DNA of 64,000 bases from CAVTGO01 sp963734275 (GTDB lineage: Bacteria; Actinomycetota; UBA4738; HRBIN12): positions 310,001 through 374,000 of the forward strand of contig CAVTGO010000018.1 of the NCBI GenBank assembly GCA_963734275.1. Reading direction: 5' to 3'. Under the pieces are notes generated by a model, which was not told the origin of the DNA, made no database searches, and saw only the letters and a program-made list of their open reading frames with translations. Positions 16,039-23,456 of this stretch are shown piece by piece. The position numbers were made by a program, and so were the translations under genes. Positions within the stretch are counted from its first letter, which is position 1, and every line of letters starts with the position of its first letter.

Positions 16039-17426
16039 CAGACGCGCCGGCGCACCTTCGTCCCGCCGGGCGTATCCATAACCTCGAGGCCGAGGGCCTG
16101 GAGGCGGTCGCGGATCTCGTCGCTCTTCGCATAGTCCCTGGCCGCACGTGCCGCGTCTCGCTCCGCGACCAGGTGCTGCGTGTCACGGTCGGGTTCCCAT
16201 GCGCTCCGGGCCTCGCGTTCGAGGTCGAGCCCGAGCACCTGATCCCACGAGGCGAGCACCGCGTACCGCTCGCCGGGTGGAAGGTCCGAGCTCAGGGTTT
16301 CGCTCAGGACCACCATGGCGCGCGGCAGGTCGAGGTCCTCGGCCACGGCCTCGCGGAACCGTCGGTCCAGCTCGACCGCCGGGTCGGACAACACGCTGAC
16401 CGCCGGAGCCCAGGCGGCCATCCGGTGCCGGATCTCGTTCAGACGCTTGTGGCTGCCCTCGAGCGCCTCCCAGCTGAAGTCCATCTCGCTCCGGTACCGC
16501 GTCCCGAAGCACAACATCCGGTAGGCGAGCGGATCGATCCCCTGCTCGGCGAGGTCGGTGACGCGCTTGATGTTCCTCGCGGACTTGGCCATCTTCTGGC
16601 CGCCCATCTGCAGGAACCCGCCGTGGACCCAGACCGAGACGACCTGGTGTCCTACGGCGCCCTCCGACTGGGCGATCTCGTCCTCGTGGTGGGGGAACTT
16701 GTTGTCGTTGCCTCCCGTGTGGATGTCGAAGCGCTCGCCGAGGTGCTTCATCGACATCGCCGAGCACTCGATGTGCCACCCGGGGAAGCCCTCGCCCCAG
16801 GGGCTCGGCCACTTGAGGGCCCGGTTCGCGCCGGCCTCCTTCCACAGGGCGAAGTCCTCGGGGTGACGCTTGTTCTCGTCCACCGCGAGCTCCTGTCGGT
16901 GCCCGGCGCGGAGCTGGTCGAGCGTGTTCCCCGAGAGCCTGCCGTAGTCGGGGAACGTCGCGACCTCGTAGTAGACCGAGCCGCCCACCACGTACGCGTG
17001 GCCTTTCTCGATCAGCTTCTCGATCAACGCGATCATCTCGGGGATGTGATCCGTGGCCTTCGGGTACAGGTCGGCCCGCACGATCCCGACGAGGTCCGAG
17101 TCCTCCAGGAAGGCCTCCGTGTACTTCCGCGCGATCTCGGCCGCCGACAGACCCTCGTCGGACTCGGCGAGCTCCATCTTGTCGCGACCGGTGTCGCTGA
17201 CGTCGTCGGTCATGTGCCCGACGTCGGTGATGTTCATGATCCATCGTACGTCGAGCCCCTCGAACCGCAGGGCACGGCGCAGGACGTCGCCGAGCATGAA
17301 CGAGCGCATGTTCCCGATGTGGATGTAGCGGTAGACGGTCGGGCCGCAGGAGTAGATCTTCACGATCGAGCCGTCGACGGGGACGACCTCCTGGACCTCG
17401 CGCGTCAGCGAGTCGTACAGGCGCAT
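16038..17426 (-). CDS. cysS: Cysteinyl-tRNA synthetase
   Basis: A 462-residue class I aminoacyl-tRNA synthetase, the normal CysS length. The N-terminal CGPTVYRYIHIGNMRSF carries the first zinc Cys and the HIGH-type motif (HIGN, as is usual in CysS). The zinc site continues at WHIECSAMSM and the following HTGGNDNKFPHHEDE. The second signature reads KMAKSARN, with Ala in place of the first Ser of KMSKS. The start at 17426 (MRLYDSLTREVQ) is placed by homology; the frame is open upstream. It lies 40 bases after the FtsH-like gene and overlaps membrane protein B. Confidence 0.95.
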   Translation of the reverse strand: MRLYDSLTREVQEVVPVDGSIVKIYSCGPTVYRYIHIGNMRSFMLGDVLRRALRFEGLDVRWIMNITDVGHMTDDVSDTGRDKMELAESDEGLSAAEIARKYTEAFLEDSDLVGIVRADLYPKATDHIPEMIALIEKLIEKGHAYVVGGSVYYEVATFPDYGRLSGNTLDQLRAGHRQELAVDENKRHPEDFALWKEAGANRALKWPSPWGEGFPGWHIECSAMSMKHLGERFDIHTGGNDNKFPHHEDEIAQSEGAVGHQVVSVWVHGGFLQMGGQKMAKSARNIKRVTDLAEQGIDPLAYRMLCFGTRYRSEMDFSWEALEGSHKRLNEIRHRMAAWAPAVSVLSDPAVELDRRFREAVAEDLDLPRAMVVLSETLSSDLPPGERYAVLASWDQVLGLDLEREARSAWEPDRDTQHLVAERDAARAARDYAKSDEIRDRLQALGLEVMDTPGGTKVRRRV

Positions 17427-17466
17427 CCGCGAAGGATACCCTCGTGCCCCGGCGCGGTTCGTCCCG

Positions 17467-19293
17467 CTACGGCGCGGCGTCCGGATGCGGCGGGGCCTCG
17501 GGGGCTTGCCCGTGGCCGTTCCCGCCCCCCGGCTGCCCCTTGCCCCCACCACCGAAGGGGTGGCCGTTGCCCGTCAGGACGCCCGCCGGGATCTCGAGCG
17601 GCTCGCGCTCGCCGAGCTCGGCCATCAGCGCCTCGATCTCGTCGCCGACGAGCTCCTCCCGCTCGAGCAGGGCGTCGCGGACGCCCTCGACCACGTGGCG
17701 CTTGGCGAGCAAGAGCGCGTGGCACCGGTCGCGGGCATCGTCGAGGATCTCATCGACCTCGTCGCGGCGCTTCGCGTCGCCGAGGGCTGCGCCGATCGCG
17801 CTCCGCGTGTCGTCCGCGTCCCAGGCCGAGGAGATCAGGCTCTTGCCCATGCCGTAGACGCCGACGTATCGGGCGGCGTTGTACGTGGCGGCTTGCAGGT
17901 CGCTGGAGGGTCCCGAGGTGCTCTGACCGAACCAGATCCGCTCGGCGACCAGGCCGGCGAGCGAGATCTGGATGTCCGCGAGGATCTGTTTCTGGGTGTC
18001 GAGGTACGACTCCTCGAGGTTCTGCCGGCTCACCAGGCCGAGGGCCGACTCGCGCTTCTGGATCGTGATCACCTGGATCTGCTGCTCCTCGCGCTTCAGG
18101 GCGTACGCCACGACCGCGTGCGCGGACTCGTGGACGGCGACCATCTCCTTCTCCTTCGGCGTGTAGGTGACGGCCTGCTTCAGGCCGATCTCCTCCGCCA
18201 GCTTGGCCTGCCACAGGTCGTCCCATCGCGTGGCGTCCCGGCCGTCCTGCAGCGCGAAGATCAGCGCCTCGTTCACGAGGTTCTTGATCTGGGCGGGGGA
18301 GTATCCGATCGTCATGCGCGCGAGCTTCTTCATGTCGATGGGCTCGTGGCGAACCTTCGCGAGGTAGTACCGGGCGATGTCCTCGCGGCCCTCGTAGCCG
18401 GGCAGGCCCACGTGGATCTTGCGGTCGAACCGCCCGGCCCGCAGGAGCGCGGCGTCCAACGTGCTGGCGCGGTTCGTGGCTCCGATGATCATCACGTTGT
18501 AGAAGGGCACCTTCGGCTTGCCCCGGAACAGGATCCGGCGCACGTGCCGCCAGAGGCCCTTCGGGACGATGAGACCGTCCATCTGGACGAGCAGCTCGTT
18601 CACGATGCCCATGCCGCCGCCCATCCCCATGCCGCCCATCACGATCTTGTCCGTGGCCGCGTCCGACGAGCGGTCCGAGACCGCCCCGCGGCTGGCACCC
18701 ACGGCGTCCAGCTCATCGATGAAGATCACGGCGCCGCCGTACTTGTCCGAGAGGTTCCGCGCCTTCGTGAACAGCCGGCGCACCTTCAGGTTGCCGATGC
18801 CGAGGAACATGTTCGCGAAGCCGGATCCGGTCGCGTACAGGAACGGCACACCCGACGCGCCCGCGATCGCCTTGGCCATCAGCGTCTTGCCGGTGCCCGG
18901 CGGGCCCTCGAACAGGATCCCGTGAGGCGGGTAGCCGCCCATCTGCTTGAAGTCCTTGAAGCCCTGGAACAGCCGCAGGACCTCCTTCGTGGAGCTCACC
19001 GCCGCGTCCTGGCCACGGACATCGTCGAAGCTGACGTCGTACTCGTTCGGGTAGATCACGTAGCTGTTGCCGCGCGCGAGGAACCAGAACATCGCCGTGA
19101 ACTGCAGGACGATGAACGACATCAGCACGAGGGCCTGGACCACGAACCCGCGGAAGGCCGCGAGGTTCTGGCCCGGATGCAGGAGCGCGTCGCCCGGCGA
19201 GATGCCGATCAACAGGAAGGCGACCACGACGTAGATCGCAAGGATGATCGCGATCCGCTTCAGCATCTTGCCGTACCGCCGGTACTGTTCCAT
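17467..19293 (-). CDS. FtsH-like membrane AAA+ zinc metalloprotease, divergent
   Basis: A 608-residue protein with two N-terminal membrane helices (about 11-31 and 48-72), an AAA+ domain (Walker A GPPGTGKT 130-137, Walker B VIFIDELD 189-196, pore loop FANMFLGIG, arginine finger region LLRAGRFDR) and an M41 protease domain with HESAH at 388-392 and third ligand Asp in STSGPSSDLQAAT. The extracytoplasmic loop is very short. After Walker B there is a Gly/Met-rich run (GGMGMGGGMG, 220-229) and a basic ~20-residue insert that FtsH does not normally have; the tail is Gly/Pro rich. Probable membrane protein quality control. Confidence 0.88.
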   Translation of the reverse strand: MEQYRRYGKMLKRIAIILAIYVVVAFLLIGISPGDALLHPGQNLAAFRGFVVQALVLMSFIVLQFTAMFWFLARGNSYVIYPNEYDVSFDDVRGQDAAVSSTKEVLRLFQGFKDFKQMGGYPPHGILFEGPPGTGKTLMAKAIAGASGVPFLYATGSGFANMFLGIGNLKVRRLFTKARNLSDKYGGAVIFIDELDAVGASRGAVSDRSSDAATDKIVMGGMGMGGGMGIVNELLVQMDGLIVPKGLWRHVRRILFRGKPKVPFYNVMIIGATNRASTLDAALLRAGRFDRKIHVGLPGYEGREDIARYYLAKVRHEPIDMKKLARMTIGYSPAQIKNLVNEALIFALQDGRDATRWDDLWQAKLAEEIGLKQAVTYTPKEKEMVAVHESAHAVVAYALKREEQQIQVITIQKRESALGLVSRQNLEESYLDTQKQILADIQISLAGLVAERIWFGQSTSGPSSDLQAATYNAARYVGVYGMGKSLISSAWDADDTRSAIGAALGDAKRRDEVDEILDDARDRCHALLLAKRHVVEGVRDALLEREELVGDEIEALMAELGEREPLEIPAGVLTGNGHPFGGGGKGQPGGGNGHGQAPEAPPHPDAAP

Positions 19294-19371
19294 GACGGCT
19301 CCCGCGCTCGAGGGATACGGTTCGGTGCAGTGTACGCCCAGGTCTTCGGTAACAGGAGGTAGCTCGGCAGG

Positions 19372-19998
19372 GTGACCGATTCGGGGAACGAGCCGGCGCT
19401 GGAGGGCGCAAGGACCGAGATCCGGGAGCTCGCTCGCGCGTTCACGGAGCGCGCGGAACCGGTCGTACGGGCGGCCCTCACGCGCCGGCTGGACGCCCTG
19501 CTCGAGGCGCACGCGACGTGGTTCGTCGACCTGCGCGAGGACGCGGCCGCGGCGTTCCGTGCGTCGGCAGGGGAGGCGATCGACGCCGGTGCGGCCGGGG
19601 TGCGGGAGCGCCTTGGTGCCGAGGATGTGTGGCTCCAGCCGTACACGGCGCCCGGCGTGGTCCACCGCCCCGAGCATGGATGGGAGGGGTCGCTGCCCGA
19701 GTTCGTCTCGGGCTTCCTGAAGCGCTTCAGTCGTCGCGATCCAGGACCCGAGCTGCATGCGCTCGACGACCCCTCGAACCGGGTGTGGGTCGCGCTGCTC
19801 TCGGCGGCCCGCTCGCTCGACCCGGTGCTCGGGGAGTTCGGGCTCGCGCCCTCGTCCACCCCCGACCTCGGGGGCGGTCACTACGGGCTCGCGCCGAAGA
19901 CCGCGGCCCAGCTCGACCCGAGCGGAGAGCTCGCGCGGCTCTGGAAGCGGTACCGGCTGGTGTACGCGCGGTACGCCGCCCTGTCGGCTAGGGGGTGA
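19372..19998 (+). CDS. Hypothetical helical protein
   Basis: A 208-residue protein from a GTG start with an AGGAGGT 12 bases ahead. It is predicted mostly helical and soluble, acidic then basic, with no signal peptide, cysteine motif or catalytic signature. It is divergent from the FtsH-like gene and converges with the AsnC-type regulator, overlapping its 3' end by 11 bases. I do not recognise the family. Confidence 0.7.
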   Translation: MTDSGNEPALEGARTEIRELARAFTERAEPVVRAALTRRLDALLEAHATWFVDLREDAAAAFRASAGEAIDAGAAGVRERLGAEDVWLQPYTAPGVVHRPEHGWEGSLPEFVSGFLKRFSRRDPGPELHALDDPSNRVWVALLSAARSLDPVLGEFGLAPSSTPDLGGGHYGLAPKTAAQLDPSGELARLWKRYRLVYARYAALSARG

Positions 19999-20431
19999 GC
20001 GGCCGGCCCTCGAACGGGATCGAGAGCACGATCGTGGTTCGCGTCTGCACCTCGCCCTTCTCACGCAGCCGACGGATCAGGTCCTCGAGGTCGCCGGTGG
20101 TCCTCGTGCGCACCGTGAGGATGTAGTTGGCCTCCCCCGCGACGCTGAAACAGTCCTCGACCTCTGGGAAGTCCCGCACACGCTCGGGGAGGTCGTCCGG
20201 CTGGGTCGGGTCGAGCGGCGTCACTGCGACCAGCGCGGTGACGAACAACCCGAGTGCCTCCGGATCCACGACCGCGCGGTAGCCGCGGATCGCGCGCGAG
20301 CGCTCGAGCTTGCGCACCCGCTCGTGTACGGAGGATGGTGACAGGCCCACCCGCCGGCCGATGTCCGCATAGGTCGCCCGGGCGTCCTCCTGCAGCGCCG
20401 CCAAGATCTCGAGGTCGCGTTCGTCCGGCAC
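19988..20431 (-). CDS. AsnC/Lrp-family transcriptional regulator
   Basis: A 147-residue regulator with the two-domain Lrp plan. An N-terminal helix-turn-helix reads LEILAALQEDARATYADIGR then VGLSPSSVHERVRKLE, and the C-terminal RAM (ACT-like) ligand-binding domain includes DFPEVEDCFSVAGEANYIL. The GTG at 20431 (VPDERDLEIL) is chosen because the family normally begins right at this point; the upstream open frame has no matching sequence. It is divergent from the reverse-transcriptase-like gene, with about 195 bases between them. Confidence 0.9.
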   Translation of the reverse strand: MPDERDLEILAALQEDARATYADIGRRVGLSPSSVHERVRKLERSRAIRGYRAVVDPEALGLFVTALVAVTPLDPTQPDDLPERVRDFPEVEDCFSVAGEANYILTVRTRTTGDLEDLIRRLREKGEVQTRTTIVLSIPFEGRPLTP

Positions 20432-20626
20432 CGGCGTATCGTACGGCGCCCCGACCGGCCGAGCGGCGGCGACCGACGGCCCATGGATCGGCGGAACGCA
20501 ATCCGGATCGTGAACCCCCGCTACGGCCGATTGTCCGGACGGCGTCACGCGAGGTACAACCGTCCCTCGTCGACGTGGCCATCCCTCCTCGGGCCATGGA
20601 ACGTTCCGATGGAACGGAGGAGCCGG

Positions 20627-21331
20627 ATGGAGACGTCAGGACGGATCCGACTGGTTGGGCTCCATCGCGAGGGCACGGTGCGGTGGCTGACGGTGCTCCC
20701 GCCCGACGCGCGAATCCGCTACCGATCCCTCGTCGCCGCGGTGGCACCTCGCATCGAGGCGGCCCTTCGACCCTCGGTCCTGGCCAACCGCGTGCAGGCC
20801 GCGAGCCCTGATCCTCCCGTACTCCGCCTGCGGCCGTGGAGGGTGGAACGCCGGGCGTTCCAGCGGGCGCTCGGCACGCTCGCGGGGAACGACGCCGTCC
20901 TCGCGTTCGCTGACGTCCGCGCGTGCTTCCCATCCATCGCTCGGCCCGAGGTGATCGGGGCACTCTGCCGCCTCGGATGCCCGGCGGAGGCCGAGGCGCT
21001 CGACACCTTCCTCGGGCGTCTGGCTGCCGAGGGCGTCGTCGGGCTCCCCGTGGGTCCCGAACCGTCCGCGGTGCTGGCGAACGCCGTCCTCGCGAGCGCC
21101 GACGCCGCCCTCGCGAACGCCGGGGTGCCGAACCTTCGATGGGTGGACGACGTGGTGGTCGCCGCCCCCGACGAGACCTCCGCGCTCGCCGGCGTGAACG
21201 TGTTCGGCGAGGCGCTGCGCGAGCTCGGCCTGGCGCTGAACACCCGGAAGACCCGGATCGTCGTCGACCCGGCCTCGCTCGCGCGCCAGGTGCGCGTGTC
21301 GGTCGCCGGGGCGCCGTCGGCGGTGGGCTAA
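20627..21331 (+). CDS. Compact reverse-transcriptase-like protein (RVT_1 type)
   Basis: A 234-residue protein whose motifs fall in reverse-transcriptase order. Motif A is VLAFADVRACFPSI (Asp96), motif B is GLPVGPEPSAVLANAVL (139-155), motif C is RWVDDVVV (Asp174-Asp175; Trp replaces the usual Tyr/Phe of YxDD), and motif D is LGLALNTRKTRI. Residues 33-55 resemble the fingers segment before motif A. No thumb/maturase, endonuclease or protease domain is present. The ATG at 20627 has GGAGG six bases ahead. The amidohydrolase gene starts 12 bases after the stop. Activity and role are unknown; the catalytic aspartates are intact. Confidence 0.75.
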   Translation: METSGRIRLVGLHREGTVRWLTVLPPDARIRYRSLVAAVAPRIEAALRPSVLANRVQAASPDPPVLRLRPWRVERRAFQRALGTLAGNDAVLAFADVRACFPSIARPEVIGALCRLGCPAEAEALDTFLGRLAAEGVVGLPVGPEPSAVLANAVLASADAALANAGVPNLRWVDDVVVAAPDETSALAGVNVFGEALRELGLALNTRKTRIVVDPASLARQVRVSVAGAPSAVG

Positions 21332-21343
21332 GCTCCGCCTGCC

Positions 21344-22855
21344 ATGCGGACCCTCTACCGCGCCTCGCGCGTGCACACGCTCTCCTACCCGCGCACGGGG
21401 GAGTGGATCCTCGTCGACGACCGTCACGTTCAGCGGGTCGGCACGGGCGAGCCGCCCGAAGCCGAGCGCATCGTGGACCTGCCCGGCTCGACGATCCTGC
21501 CCGGGTTCGTGGACACGCACGTCCATCTCACCGGGACCGGCGTCCACCACCGGGCGCCGGGGGTCGCGGCGACGCGATCGGCCGCCGAGCTCGTGGCGGA
21601 GGTACGCACGGCCACGACCGGGCGCGAGGGACCGGTGCTCGTGCACGGGTTCGACGAGTCCACCTGGGCCGACCCGCGCCTGCCGACCCTGGAGGAGCTG
21701 GACGCGCTCGGCGCCCGGCCGATCGCGGTCGTCCGGGTGGACGGTCACGTGTCGCTCGCGAACGGCGCCGCTCTCGAGGCCTCGGGCGCGATGCGCGAAC
21801 CGGGACTGGAGCGAGACGCCGGCGGGAGCCCGACCGGTCGCGTCACCCTCGACGCGAACCAGACGCTGCGCCGCTGGTTCGCGTCGCACCTCGCGGATCG
21901 CGATATCGAGGAGCTCCAGCTCGCCGCCGCCGGCCTCGCGGTCGCGCGCGGCGTCACCACGATCCACGAGATGTCGATGGTGCGCGAGCGCGGCGTGAAG
22001 GATCTGGAGATCCTCCTCGGCCATCGCGAGCGCCTCCCGCTCGACGTCGTCACCTACGTCGGGACCACAGACATCCCCCAGGTGATGGACCTCGGCCTGC
22101 CTCGGATCGGCGGCGACCTTGCCGTGGACGGGTCGATCGGCGCCCGGACCGCCCGGCTCAGCGAGCCGTACGCCGACGCGGAGGGCTCGGGGGCCTCGAG
22201 TTACGCCGACGGCGAGCTCGAGCAGTTCTTCCGCGAGGGCCACCTCGCAGGCCTGCAGGTCGGGGTGCACGCGATCGGCGACGCCGCCATCGAGCAGGTG
22301 ATCGCGACCTGGGAGCACGTGTATCAGGCGCTCGACTCCCGCGGCCGGCGGCACTTCCGCGCCCGGCGTCACCGCGTGGAGCACTTCGAGATGCCGAGCC
22401 CGGCGCAGGTTGAGCGCGCGGCCATGCTCGGCCTCGCGATCAGCGTGCAGCCGGCGTTCGACGCGGTCTGGGGCCAACCCGGCGGCCTGTACGAGCAGGG
22501 CCTCGGCCCGGAGCGGGCGGGATCGATGAACCCGTTCCGCGACATCGTAGAGCGCGGCATGGAGGTCGGCGCCGGCTCCGACAGCCCGATCACCGAGCTG
22601 GATCCGCTCGGGGCGGTGGCGGCCTTCGAATCGCACCACGACCCGGCCCAGCGGCTCTCGCGCGAGGAGGCGATCCGCGTGGCGACGATCGGCAGCGCGC
22701 GCCTCGCGCACCAGGAGGACAAGAAGGGGAGCCTCGAACCGGGCAAGCACGCGGACTTCGCGGCCTACGACGTGGACCCCATGACCGCGCCGGAGCTCGC
22801 GGGGATCCGTCCGGTCCATACCGTGAGCCTCGGGCGTGACGTGTTCGCGGCCTGA
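21344..22855 (+). CDS. Amidohydrolase family protein (YtcJ/Amidohydro_3 type)
   Basis: A 503-residue TIM-barrel metal hydrolase. Metal-binding HxH is at His59/His61 (GFVDTHVHLTG), with later ligands in GVHAIGDAAIEQ, RHRVEHFEMP and the catalytic Asp region GAGSDSPITELDP. The N-terminal small beta domain and C-terminal GSLEPGKHADFAAYD are typical. Members hydrolyse amide or imide bonds in varied substrates; the substrate is not readable. It follows the reverse-transcriptase-like gene by 12 bases and may be co-transcribed. The TTGACA promoter at 22867 begins just after its stop. Confidence 0.9.
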   Translation: MRTLYRASRVHTLSYPRTGEWILVDDRHVQRVGTGEPPEAERIVDLPGSTILPGFVDTHVHLTGTGVHHRAPGVAATRSAAELVAEVRTATTGREGPVLVHGFDESTWADPRLPTLEELDALGARPIAVVRVDGHVSLANGAALEASGAMREPGLERDAGGSPTGRVTLDANQTLRRWFASHLADRDIEELQLAAAGLAVARGVTTIHEMSMVRERGVKDLEILLGHRERLPLDVVTYVGTTDIPQVMDLGLPRIGGDLAVDGSIGARTARLSEPYADAEGSGASSYADGELEQFFREGHLAGLQVGVHAIGDAAIEQVIATWEHVYQALDSRGRRHFRARRHRVEHFEMPSPAQVERAAMLGLAISVQPAFDAVWGQPGGLYEQGLGPERAGSMNPFRDIVERGMEVGAGSDSPITELDPLGAVAAFESHHDPAQRLSREEAIRVATIGSARLAHQEDKKGSLEPGKHADFAAYDVDPMTAPELAGIRPVHTVSLGRDVFAA

Positions 22856-22866
22856 GACCTGCCGAT

Positions 22867-22895
22867 TTGACACGCTTCGCCGGCGCCGATAGCTT
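22867..22895 (+). promoter_or_regulatory. Sigma-70-type promoter
   Basis: TTGACA at 22867-22872, a 17-base spacer, and TAGCTT at 22890-22895. A transcript would begin near 22902, more than 200 bases before the next coding start, and run through the inverted repeat at 22925-23015. Confidence 0.6.
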
Positions 22896-22901
22896 GCGCG
22901 C

Positions 22902-23040
22902 TGCGTCGGTCGCTTCGGCGGCAGGCGCACGGAGGACCCGAGAGGCTGAGTAGCGATCGCAGCGCCCCGGCGCGGCGATCCGAAAGGTCCCTCGGGTCCT
23001 CTTCTCTGCGTGCGTCCAGGGAATGAAACGACGGATGGCC
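22902..23040 (+). ncRNA. Candidate structured RNA or long leader
   Basis: An intergenic stretch with a strong nested fold. GCGCACG + GAGGACCCGAG (22925-22942) pairs with CTCGGGTCCTC (22991-23001) and CGTGCGT (23009-23015). Inside, GATCGC-A-GCGC / GCGC-G-GCGATC forms an apical hairpin. The internal loop has AGTA on the 5' side and GAA on the 3' side, as in bulged-G (sarcin-ricin) motifs. A promoter precedes it, and a second promoter at 23062 serves the downstream gene. This suggests an independent small RNA, but a leader element cannot be excluded. No known RNA family was recognised; the ends are approximate. Confidence 0.4.
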
Positions 23041-23061
23041 CGCGTTGTTGGCCCCGGACCC

Positions 23062-23089
23062 TTGCCAGTCAGATGCCCGGCAGTACAAT
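23062..23089 (+). promoter_or_regulatory. Promoter for the DUF4193 gene
   Basis: TTGCCA at 23062-23067, a 16-base spacer and TACAAT at 23084-23089, about 25 bases before the GTG start at 23115. GGAGGAG lies between them as the ribosome binding site. Confidence 0.55.
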
Positions 23090-23114
23090 CCCCCGCCGGA
23101 GGAGAGCACCCAGC

Positions 23115-23456
23115 GTGGACGATACCGAAGAGATCCTCGAGGACGAAGAGGCGGAGGCCGACGACGACGCCGAGGCCGGCGACGCTCCGGCCGCTACCCC
23201 GCCTGCGGCCGCCGCGGGCGAGGAGGTCGTGGAATCGATCCAGGAGATCCTGGTCAAGCAGGAGGCCGCCTCCGAGGAGGCCGAGGAGGAAGATGACCCC
23301 CTGCTCACCCTCACGCGGGAGGAGCGACTCGAGCCGCTCGCGGTCAAGGTGGTTCCCCCTCAGCCCACCGAGTTCATATGCAAGAACTGCTTCCTGGTGA
23401 AGCATCGGAGCCAGCTGAAGGACAGGGCGAAGATGCTCTGCCGGGACTGCGCCTGA
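23115..23456 (+). CDS. DUF4193-family acidic zinc-ribbon protein
   Basis: A 113-residue protein from a GTG preceded by GGAGGAG. The first two thirds are extremely acidic (DDTEEILEDEEAEADDD and EEAEEEDDPLLTL). The C-terminus is the DUF4193 ribbon: EFICKNCFLVKHRSQL, then CRDC, giving a CxxC...CxxC zinc site. The family is restricted to actinobacteria; its function is not established. Its 3' end is overlapped by the Lnt-Ppm1 frame. Confidence 0.85.
   Translation: MDDTEEILEDEEAEADDDAEAGDAPAATPPAAAAGEEVVESIQEILVKQEAASEEAEEEDDPLLTLTREERLEPLAVKVVPPQPTEFICKNCFLVKHRSQLKDRAKMLCRDCA

Noticed and set aside
22925..23015. Signal recognition particle RNA, SAM, glycine or manganese riboswitch
   Set aside because: The structured element lacks the GGAAG-type SRP tip and the conserved core strings of these families; only a few short matches (GAGAGG, GAGTAGC) occur.
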